Positions 58,075-64,000 of a stretch of 64,000 nucleotides of DNA are shown here, piece by piece. Position numbers and translations under genes: made by a program. The notes beneath the pieces are model-generated. The model was not told the origin of the DNA, searched no databases, and saw only the letters and a list, made by a program, of their open reading frames with translations. The first letter of the stretch is position 1. Each line of letters opens with the position of its first letter. Origin of the DNA: Paenibacillus antri (GTDB lineage: Bacteria; Bacillota; Bacilli; Paenibacillales; YIM-B00363); the NCBI RefSeq assembly GCF_005765165.1, contig NZ_VCIW01000008.1, positions 124,001 to 188,000 of the forward strand. The letters are read 5' to 3'.

Positions 58075-59268
58075 TTACGGAATCAAACGCAGCTCCCGAC
58101 CGACCTTCGCGTACGCCGCCAACGCCGCGTCGAGCAACTCCGTCGTATGCGCGGCGGACGGCATATTCCGCACGCGGCCGGTCCCTCGAGGTACGGTAGG
58201 GAAGACGATCGCCTTCGCGTAGACGCCTTCTTCATACAGCCTTCTACTGAAGAGCTGGGTCGTCTCCTCGTTCCCGATCATGCACGGCGTAATCGGCGTC
58301 TCCGTAGCGCCGACGGAAAATCCGAGCTCCCGAAGCCCCTGCTGCAAGTATGCCGCGTTGCGCCACAGCCGCTCCTGAAGCTCCCGGCTTTCCTGAAGCA
58401 GCTCGATCGCCGCGATCGAAGCGCCGACGGCGGCCGGCGGCAGCGCGGTCGAGAACAGGAACGGCCGGCTGCGCGCCTTCAGCCAGTCGACGAGCTCGCG
58501 CGAGCCCGCGACGTATCCGCCGACGACGCCGACCGCCTTCGACAGCGTGCCGATCTGCAGGTCGATCTTGTCGGACAAGCCGAAATGCTTCGCCGTGCCC
58601 GCCCCTCCGCCGAGCACGCCCGAGCCGTGCGCGTCGTCCACGTACACGATCAGATCGTGCGCATCCGCGATGTCGACGATGTCGGGGAGCTTCGCGACAT
58701 CGCCGTCCATCGAGAACACCCCGTCCGTGACGACCATGATCTTCTCGTACTTGCCGGAGTCCCGCGCCTCGCGCGCCTTCGCCCGAAGATCGTCCATGTC
58801 GGAATGCCGATATCGAATCGTCGTCGACTTCGTCAGCCGGATGCCGTCGATGATGGACGCATGGTTCAGCTCATCCGACAGAATCGCGTCGCCGGGGCCC
58901 ATGACGGCCGAGATCGCCGCCATATTGCAGGCGAAGCCGGACGGAAAGCTGACGGCCGCCTCCGTTCCCTTGAACGCGGCGAGCTTCTCCTCCAGCTCCT
59001 CGTGCAGCCGAAGCGTGCCGTTGATCGTGCGCACCGCCCCGCTTCCGGCGCCCCACGTCCGCGCGGCTCGAACGGCCGCCTCTACGAGCCGCTCGTCGGT
59101 CGCGAGACCCAAATAATTGTTCGACGACAAATTGACGAGCTCGCGGCCGCGGATCGCGATCGTCGGGCCGTTCGGTCCCTCGAGCGGTTCGATGGTGTTG
59201 TACAGGCCTTGCTCTTTCAGCTCTTCCAGACTGCGTTGCAGGAAAGCGGCGAACGTTCGACTCGTCAT
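58075..59268 (-). CDS. kbl: Glycine C-acetyltransferase (2-amino-3-ketobutyrate CoA ligase)
   Basis: A 397-residue PLP enzyme of the alpha-oxoamine synthase family: [49 protein letters not shown]-like region ([13 protein letters not shown]) and the Schiff-base lysine in GTLSKAVG. 8-Amino-7-oxononanoate synthase (BioF) is the close alternative, but coupling to a threonine dehydrogenase gene favours KBL, which cleaves 2-amino-3-ketobutyrate with CoA to glycine and acetyl-CoA. First gene of the operon, with a recognisable promoter at 59341-59369. Confidence 0.92.
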   Translation of the reverse strand: MTSRTFAAFLQRSLEELKEQGLYNTIEPLEGPNGPTIAIRGRELVNLSSNNYLGLATDERLVEAAVRAARTWGAGSGAVRTINGTLRLHEELEEKLAAFKGTEAAVSFPSGFACNMAAISAVMGPGDAILSDELNHASIIDGIRLTKSTTIRYRHSDMDDLRAKAREARDSGKYEKIMVVTDGVFSMDGDVAKLPDIVDIADAHDLIVYVDDAHGSGVLGGGAGTAKHFGLSDKIDLQIGTLSKAVGVVGGYVAGSRELVDWLKARSRPFLFSTALPPAAVGASIAAIELLQESRELQERLWRNAAYLQQGLRELGFSVGATETPITPCMIGNEETTQLFSRRLYEEGVYAKAIVFPTVPRGTGRVRNMPSAAHTTELLDAALAAYAKVGRELRLIP

Positions 59269-59340
59269 GGATATTCCCCCAGATTAATAGTTCTGATGTG
59301 CGCGATCACGGAAAAAAATGCGTTATTGTCTATGTACACT

Positions 59341-59369
59341 ATAATACACAAAAATATGCTATGTTGTAA
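59341..59369 (-). promoter_or_regulatory. Promoter of the kbl-tdh operon
   Basis: Minus-strand -35 TTACAA (59364-59369), a 17-base spacer and -10 TATTAT (59341-59346), about 70 bases before the kbl start in an A/T-rich region. Confidence 0.6.
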
Positions 59370-59398
59370 CGACATTTCGGAAATTGTACGTAAAATTA

Positions 59399-59455
59399 AA
59401 CGAAACCGCAGCAGCCAAGGACAGGAAAATAAAGTCCAAGACTGCCGCGGTTTTA
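59399..59455 (-). terminator. Terminator of the TPR-like gene
   Basis: On the minus strand long arms (AAACCGCGGCAG...GGAC / GTCC...CTGCTGCGGTTT) form an imperfect hairpin followed by CGTTTAATTTT, 15 bases after the stop codon at 59471. Confidence 0.75.
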
Positions 59456-59470
59456 TGGGTGTCGTCATGT

Positions 59471-59878
59471 TTATCTATAATGCTTCTTTAAAGCAGATAA
59501 TTTAGCAAACCTTTTATCGTACGTTTGCCGTACAAGTAAGTTGTCTAACCAAATTTGAGCTCTTTGTTCATCCCCATTTTTGATAAAGGCTTCGATCATC
59601 TGCTTGAAGTGTTTGTGATACTTAAACTCTTCTTCGGCCGTTACCTCCAATGCTTGGTGGTAATAATCCGACGCCTCGCTCATTTCATTTTTCTTTTCGT
59701 GCATCATTCCTAAATAAATCAACCCGCTCGCGATTTCTTTTTTGGCGAAGGGTTGTTTTACTGCTTCTTTCATCGTTTCGATCGCTTTATTTCTTAGAGA
59801 AAGCAATTCATAAAAACTCGCTCGGTCTACGTAATGCTCATATTTTCTAGGAGGTCTGACGAAAGAAAAGATCCCCAT
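59471..59878 (-). CDS. Small helical TPR-like protein
   Basis: A 135-residue protein, helical throughout, with repeats of TPR character: ASFYELLSLRNKAIETMKEA, IYLGMMHEKKNEMSEASDYY and MIEAFIKNGDEQRAQIWLDN. Basic, no signal peptide; probably a protein-protein interaction adaptor. The start MGIFSFVRPP at 59876-59878 has GGGGAGGG upstream. Base composition is visibly lower in GC than the flanking genes, which may indicate separate ancestry. No partner or function can be named. Monocistronic, with its own terminator. Confidence 0.7.
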   Translation of the reverse strand: MGIFSFVRPPRKYEHYVDRASFYELLSLRNKAIETMKEAVKQPFAKKEIASGLIYLGMMHEKKNEMSEASDYYHQALEVTAEEEFKYHKHFKQMIEAFIKNGDEQRAQIWLDNLLVRQTYDKRFAKLSALKKHYR

Positions 59879-60086
59879 AAATGCCCTCCCCAAAGGCGTT
59901 TCGGCTACCTTTCCTCAAATTTTGGGGAATTATTCTATGTGCAGACTTGCGGAGAACGCGCAAAAAATTGCGTGGAACGGGTCATTGTTTGCGCGCCGAG
60001 GAAGAGGCCTCTGTTTTATGCTGAACTTCAGGCGCTCCTGTCCGAAGGATCGGACGCTAAACATATAAATCGTGGAGGAAACGCGT

Positions 60087-61328
60087 ATGAAAAAACTAGC
60101 AGTCGGTTTGACGGCGGCGGTTGCCATTGTTTCGAGCGGGCTCGCCATCCCTGCGGAAGCCGCCGGCGACCCGGCGACGACAGAAATCAAGAAGGTGTCG
60201 GCCGCCCACGCGGTCGCCTTACCCGACACCACCGGCGATTATCAAGTCGGAACTACCAATTTCGATTGGGTAGACTTGTCGAGGAAGGAATCGTTCACGC
60301 TTGTTCCCGACGATCACAGGGAGCTGATGGTTCAGGTATGGTATCCGATCGACAGCGTAGAGGGCTTTGAAAAGGAAACCTACATCCCCTCCCCCGCGAA
60401 CGGAATCGAAAGCGTGGCGGCAAGCCTCGGCATGGGCCCGCAATTCTCCGCCGTCAACGAGGTGGACACGGGGACGTATAAGGACGCCTTGTTGTCGGAC
60501 GAGGAATCCAAGTATCCGATCGTCCTGTTTTCGCACGGATTAGGCCGCGCCAGATGGGAATACCAATCGATTACTCGCGAGTTGGCCAGCCACGGCTATA
60601 TCGTCTTCAGCATAGATCATACGTACATGAACTTCGGAACCGAATTCAAAGACGGTCGATTCGTCCCGCTATCCCCGAGCCTCGTCCCCGATTTCAAGGC
60701 GATGGACGACTACATCAACCAAGTCTGGGTGAAGGACTTGCAGTTCGTCGTCCGGAAGCTGGCGGTGCTGAACCGAACGGAAAACAAGCTGAATTTAAAA
60801 AACAAGCTGGATCTCGCTAAAATCGCGGCGATCGGCCACTCCTTCGGAGGAGCGACGTCGGCGCGGGCGCTTCAGGTCGAACCGAAGATCAAGGCGGCCG
60901 TAAACATGGACGGCTCCTTCGTCGGTCTGTCGACGGAGAGCGGAGCCATGACCAAGCCGTTCGCGTTTCTGAAAACCGAGGCCCATGCGAAGGACTTGTC
61001 CGGGGAAAACGAACTGCCGCCGACGCCGCCGGGCATGGATCCCCGGGTCATCGCAGACCAATTCAAGGAATACGCCGTCAGGTACGAGAAGGCGGTCGAA
61101 GGAGACGCTTACGATATTACGATCGCCGGCACGACGCACTTCGATCATCTGAGCTTTACCGATCATCCCGTGTTGAAGCCCTATTACCAAGACGGCACCC
61201 CCTTCTTTGATAACGGGAAGAACCCGAATGATTTTTACGAGCTCGCGAACAGCCTTCTTTTGTCTTTCCTAGATAAGCACCTCCGAGGCAAAAGCCCCAC
61301 GTTATTCGACGCCGCGATCGTGCAATAG
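60087..61328 (+). CDS. Secreted alpha/beta hydrolase (PAF-acetylhydrolase-like)
   Basis: A 413-residue exported hydrolase. The signal peptide spans residues 1-~26 (LAIPAEAA then cleavage). The core has the order expected for platelet-activating-factor acetylhydrolase-like enzymes: VLFSHGLGRARWEYQSITRE (oxyanion HG), SIDHTYMNFG, the nucleophile elbow GHSFGGATS, NMDGSF and the C-terminal TTHFDHLSF with the catalytic His. An extracellular esterase or lipase is likely; the substrate is open. ATG 60087 follows GGAGGAA at 60074-60080; an earlier in-frame ATG at 60072 precedes that site and is rejected. Followed by a GC-rich hairpin. Confidence 0.9.
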   Translation: MKKLAVGLTAAVAIVSSGLAIPAEAAGDPATTEIKKVSAAHAVALPDTTGDYQVGTTNFDWVDLSRKESFTLVPDDHRELMVQVWYPIDSVEGFEKETYIPSPANGIESVAASLGMGPQFSAVNEVDTGTYKDALLSDEESKYPIVLFSHGLGRARWEYQSITRELASHGYIVFSIDHTYMNFGTEFKDGRFVPLSPSLVPDFKAMDDYINQVWVKDLQFVVRKLAVLNRTENKLNLKNKLDLAKIAAIGHSFGGATSARALQVEPKIKAAVNMDGSFVGLSTESGAMTKPFAFLKTEAHAKDLSGENELPPTPPGMDPRVIADQFKEYAVRYEKAVEGDAYDITIAGTTHFDHLSFTDHPVLKPYYQDGTPFFDNGKNPNDFYELANSLLLSFLDKHLRGKSPTLFDAAIVQ

Positions 61329-61351
61329 CGAATTGCGTGCTTGAACGTGCA

Positions 61352-61384
61352 CAGGGCGGCTCGGGTTATCCCGAAGCTGCCCTG
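61352..61384. terminator. GC-rich hairpin between convergent genes
   Basis: CAGGGCGGCTCGGG / CCCGAAGCTGCCCTG with a 4-base loop and one bulge lies between the hydrolase gene and the leftward gene at 61401. Its T-richness is modest on the plus strand (TTCTTCCTC); it may terminate both genes. Confidence 0.55.
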
Positions 61385-61400
61385 CAGGCTCGTTCTTCCT

Positions 61401-61988
61401 CTACTTTTTTCTCCAAACATTTTTATAAAGGTCAGTAATCGTAAGCTTGGCTACGCCCTCTTCACTGTTACCTTCAGTCCGTTCGTCACTTAAGAAGAAA
61501 GCGAATGAAAAACAGTCGCCATCCTTGTAGTTGATCCCGCACTGACCAGAGGATTGGGCATTGGACAGGTTACCGTCGTACTCGACAACCATCTTAGCTT
61601 GCGTCGACGTTGTGAAGGAATGATCGTTAATCGTCTCGTGGTACGCTCCTGAAACGAGCGTAGCTCCCGATAAAGCATACTTGCCGCTTGATCTAAAACC
61701 GATATCGTATCCGCCGTTTTGCGTCGTTTGGAGCCACGAGACGTATATGCGATGGTCTCCGTCATTATAGATCTCTTTACCGAGATTACTTTCAATATCG
61801 GACAAATCAACTTCCATCGAATACTCGCCTTCGATAAGATGACCCGTTTTATCCGTGAATTTTTCCGCGTTGTTAACAATATAAGCCATCCCATCCGTCC
61901 ATAAGCCGAGTAGCCCCGAGGACCAGGCGACTGCCCCTATAACTACTAAAAGAAGGACACTTGCGTAGGGTTTTATTTTATCCTTCAT
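61401..61988 (-). CDS. Membrane-anchored protein of unknown function
   Basis: A 195-residue protein with an N-terminal hydrophobic anchor (residues ~8-30) and a hydrophilic, probably extracytoplasmic domain rich in beta-strand-like and Asp/Ser/Gly segments (EGEYSMEVDLSDIESNLGK, DIGFRSSGKYALSGATL). Two Cys close together (SGQCGINYKDGDCF) could form a disulfide. No family recognised. The start MKDKIKPYAS at 61986-61988 has GAGGGGG upstream. It is lower in GC than its neighbours. It looks monocistronic. Confidence 0.65.
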   Translation of the reverse strand: MKDKIKPYASVLLLVVIGAVAWSSGLLGLWTDGMAYIVNNAEKFTDKTGHLIEGEYSMEVDLSDIESNLGKEIYNDGDHRIYVSWLQTTQNGGYDIGFRSSGKYALSGATLVSGAYHETINDHSFTTSTQAKMVVEYDGNLSNAQSSGQCGINYKDGDCFSFAFFLSDERTEGNSEEGVAKLTITDLYKNVWRKK

Positions 61989-62221
61989 GGCTATCCCCCT
62001 CCTGTCGCGCACTTCTCGAATCGTCGATTCGTCTCCTATACGATTCCAATGACTGGAAAGTTGCGCTCTTCAACGCGAAAGAACGCCGCCAGTCCCTGTC
62101 GAATCGAATTCGGCGGGGAGCGGCGGCGCTCATTGAATTAATACGTCAATTAAATACATTTGATTTTCATTAACCCAATCCTCTACAATAAGATCAAAAT
62201 CTCTCGAAGGAGAGGATTCTC

Positions 62222-63133
62222 TTGATCAAAGCTTCCGCGGACCCGCAGTGGCTCCCGCTTTACGACGCGTTGGCCAGCGACGTCCGGCTGCATATCATTC
62301 GCATGCTGTCCGAGCAATCGATGAATAACAAGGATCTCGCGGAGCGATTGGGCCTTAGCGGCGCGATCGTCTCGATGCACGTCAAGAAGCTGCAGGCGGC
62401 CGGCATCGTCACCTCCGCGATGGTGCGCAAGGACGGCGGCACGCACAAGATGAACGCTCTCGCCGTGCCCGGCGTCGAAGTCCTGTTCCCGCACGTCCGG
62501 CAGGAAACGAGAACGTTCCACGAAGTCGTCGTTCCCGTCGGCCATTACAACGATCACGAAGTGTATCCGACCTGCGGACTCGCGACGACCAGCAAAATGA
62601 TCGGCCAATTCGACGACCCGCGCTTCTTCCTCGATCCCGAGCGCGTGCAGGCAAGCATTCTATGGTTCGGCCGCGGATTCGTGGAGTATCGGCTGCCGAA
62701 CTTCCTGCTCTCCTCGCAGCAGCTCGAAGAAATCGAGATTTCGCTGGAGATCGGGTCGGAGGCGCCCGGCGTCAACCGGGATTGGCCGTCGGACATCACC
62801 TTCTCTCTCAACCAGAAGGAGCTCGGCGTATGGACGAGCCCGGGCGACTCCGGCGAAGGCCGAGGCGCGTTGACGCCGGCATGGTGGACGGACCAAGTCA
62901 ATCAATACGGCTTTCTCAAGCTCATCCAGATTCGAGAAGACGGCACCTACCTGGACGGGCAGCGCATGTCCGCGGTCGGGCTGCACGACTTGGCCGTGCA
63001 GCGCAATCAGTGGACGCTCCGTCTGGAAGTGAAGGAAGATGCCGCGCACGTCGGCGGACTGACGCTGTACGGAGCCGGATTCGGCAACTACAATCAGGAC
63101 ATCGTCTTCCGCACGTATTATCGATCGATGTAA
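62222..63133 (+). CDS. ArsR-type regulator with large C-terminal domain
   Basis: A 303-residue protein: residues ~8-75 are an ArsR winged helix (ALASDVRLHIIRMLSEQSMN, ERLGLSGAIVSMHVKKLQAA), but no metal-binding cysteine pair is seen there. The remaining ~220 residues form an uncharacterised, beta-rich domain (EISLEIGSEAPGVNRDWPSD, WWTDQVNQYGFLKLIQIRED) with many aromatic residues, which could bind a sugar. It converges on a DUF6171-like gene and a GH51 arabinofuranosidase gene, so control of arabinan metabolism is suspected. TTG 62222 follows GAAGGAGAGG. Confidence 0.82.
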   Translation: MIKASADPQWLPLYDALASDVRLHIIRMLSEQSMNNKDLAERLGLSGAIVSMHVKKLQAAGIVTSAMVRKDGGTHKMNALAVPGVEVLFPHVRQETRTFHEVVVPVGHYNDHEVYPTCGLATTSKMIGQFDDPRFFLDPERVQASILWFGRGFVEYRLPNFLLSSQQLEEIEISLEIGSEAPGVNRDWPSDITFSLNQKELGVWTSPGDSGEGRGALTPAWWTDQVNQYGFLKLIQIREDGTYLDGQRMSAVGLHDLAVQRNQWTLRLEVKEDAAHVGGLTLYGAGFGNYNQDIVFRTYYRSM

Positions 63134-63137
63134 GCCT

Positions 63138-63428
63138 CTAAGCGTACGTCTCCCACTCGGCCCCGCCCGGCAGCGGGCAGCGCTTCTCCTTCAGCTTCGC
63201 CGTAATTCGGACCAAGCAGCCGCACGCGACGCACGTATGTCCGTCGATCAGCTTCGGACAAGCGCGGCAGCGCGCCAGACGTTCCTCGTAAACCGCATCC
63301 GGCACGCAGTAGACGCTCCCGGGCCGAAACATCGGCGAGGAGAGGATCTTATCGATCCTCTCCTCGGTCACGCGAAAGTCGCTCCGGCACCCTTTGCAGT
63401 CTCGATCCGCCTCATTCCCCGCCCTCAT
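63138..63428 (-). CDS. Cysteine-rich small protein resembling DUF6171
   Basis: A 96-residue protein with nine cysteines, including CKGC (11-14), CRACP (54-58) and CVACGC (66-71), most likely binding one or two zinc ions. The pattern of VYCVPDAVYEERL, then CRAC and CGC, then KEKRCPLPG recalls DUF6171, of unknown function and frequent in Paenibacillaceae. The ATG overlaps the stop of the arabinofuranosidase gene by four bases, an unexpected coupling between an enzyme and a zinc-ribbon protein. Five bases separate its end from the convergent ArsR gene. Confidence 0.8.
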   Translation of the reverse strand: MRAGNEADRDCKGCRSDFRVTEERIDKILSSPMFRPGSVYCVPDAVYEERLARCRACPKLIDGHTCVACGCLVRITAKLKEKRCPLPGGAEWETYA

Positions 63429-64000
63429 CGGTCGGCGATCAGCTCCAGTACCGTAACGGACATCGGGGGCACGGTCGCCGCGAGCGCGTTCCCTTCGATC
63501 GTGAAATCGGCGAACGGCTTCGGCGCCACTCGCTCCGGCGAATCGAACGTATTATGCCCGTCGATTCGGTCCGCGGTCAGCGTCTTGCCGCTCGCGCTTA
63601 CGTTCCCTTCCGCCAAGCCCCGCAGTTCGATGCGGACGCTCGCGCCCGCCTGATGATCCAGATTGCACAGGCTCACATGAATGCGCCCCTCCGCGTCGCG
63701 CGAAGCGGAAACGGAGACGTGAGGCAGTTCGTTCGCGCCGCCTCCGATCGTCCCGATCCTCTCGTGCGTATCCAGCAGCTCCGCGTCATGATGCACCTTG
63801 AACATCTCGAAGACGTGATAGGTCGGCGTCAGCAGCATCTTCTCGCCTTCCGTCAAGACGACCGCCTGCAGGACGTTCACCAGCTGCGCGATGTTCGCCA
63901 TCCGAACGCGGTCGCAGTGCCGATGGAAGATGTGCAGTGTCATGCCCGCCACGAGCGCGTCGCGGATCGTATTTTGCTGATACAGGAAGCCCGGATTCGT
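63425..64000 (-). CDS. Alpha-L-arabinofuranosidase (GH51), C-terminal part, cut by window edge
   Basis: The last ~191 codons of an enzyme whose start lies beyond the right edge. TNPGFLYQQNTIRDALVAGM, HIFHRHCDRVRMANIAQLVN and LLTPTYHVFEMFKVHHDAELL are characteristic of the end of the GH51 barrel and the C-terminal beta-sandwich of intracellular alpha-L-arabinofuranosidases. The catalytic glutamates are upstream of the window part and cannot be checked. Action on arabino-oligosaccharides is the family role. Confidence 0.9.
   Translation of the reverse strand, partial: TNPGFLYQQNTIRDALVAGMTLHIFHRHCDRVRMANIAQLVNVLQAVVLTEGEKMLLTPTYHVFEMFKVHHDAELLDTHERIGTIGGGANELPHVSVSASRDAEGRIHVSLCNLDHQAGASVRIELRGLAEGNVSASGKTLTADRIDGHNTFDSPERVAPKPFADFTIEGNALAATVPPMSVTVLELIADR

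Noticed and set aside
1-64000. Prophage, transposon, integron or tRNA-associated island
   Set aside because: No integrase, transposase, phage structural gene, tRNA gene or flanking att-like duplication was found; composition is uniform apart from two lower-GC small genes near 59.5 and 61.4 kb.

Overview
The window reads as chromosomal DNA of a GC-rich, spore-former-type Firmicute of the Paenibacillaceae (Paenibacillus/Cohnella-like). This is inferred from strong AGGAGG-type ribosome sites, frequent TTG/GTG starts, four carbohydrate ABC importers of the lipoprotein + two-permease type without a linked ATPase, a YesM/YesN two-component pair, membrane-sensor AraC regulators, and the bacillithiol pair yojF-bshB2. 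No rRNA, tRNA, phage or transposase gene was seen.

Layout. 1-4.1 kb: a truncated membrane gene, a DUF4386 membrane protein, an APH-fold kinase overlapping a Crp/Fnr regulator, a secreted copper-amine-oxidase-N-like protein and a small membrane protein. 4.2-10.4 kb: an alpha-glucoside operon (lipoprotein, two permeases, GH13 alpha-glucosidase) divergent from a LacI regulator, with a duplicated operator module between them. 10.47-11.1 kb: 13 copies of a 51-bp hairpin repeat. 11.3-12.6 kb: bshB2, yojF and a 33-residue basic protein. 12.7-20.3 kb: a GH5 glucanase-like enzyme, a second importer and its YesM/YesN pair. 20.5-21.1 kb: a Uma2-family gene.

21.7-44.7 kb is the most interesting part. 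An 8-gene, 10.8-kb operon appears to take one substrate from uptake (third importer), through a large unclassified glycosidase-like protein, to an SDR, an enolase-superfamily dehydratase, a DHDPS-family lyase and a 2-oxoglutarate-semialdehyde-type dehydrogenase. Upstream lie a Gfo/Idh/MocA oxidoreductase, an AraC regulator, a repeat-filled gap, and a second operon with GH29 fucosidase, an unrecognised 556-residue protein, a nucleoside-hydrolase-like enzyme and GH78 rhamnosidase, under a membrane-sensor AraC protein. Two promoter elements tie these operons together: a 30-bp element (25/30 identical) before the Gfo/Idh and GH29 genes, and a 13-bp identical box before the 8-gene operon and the sensor gene. 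I read the block as one glycan-utilisation regulon.

45-64 kb: a self-regulated TetR gene with a DUF6653-like membrane protein; a fourth importer; a Rieske-amidohydrolase pair; two AraC regulators and a 5TM sensor kinase; a threonine-to-glycine operon (kbl, tdh, XRE-cupin regulator); a TPR-like protein; a secreted alpha/beta hydrolase; a membrane-anchored unknown; and an ArsR-type regulator converging on a DUF6171-like cysteine-rich protein and a truncated GH51 arabinofuranosidase.

Start sites were chosen by ribosome-site spacing, operon overlaps and, in two cases, by where the promoter lies. Functions rest on motif recognition only; no database search was possible.
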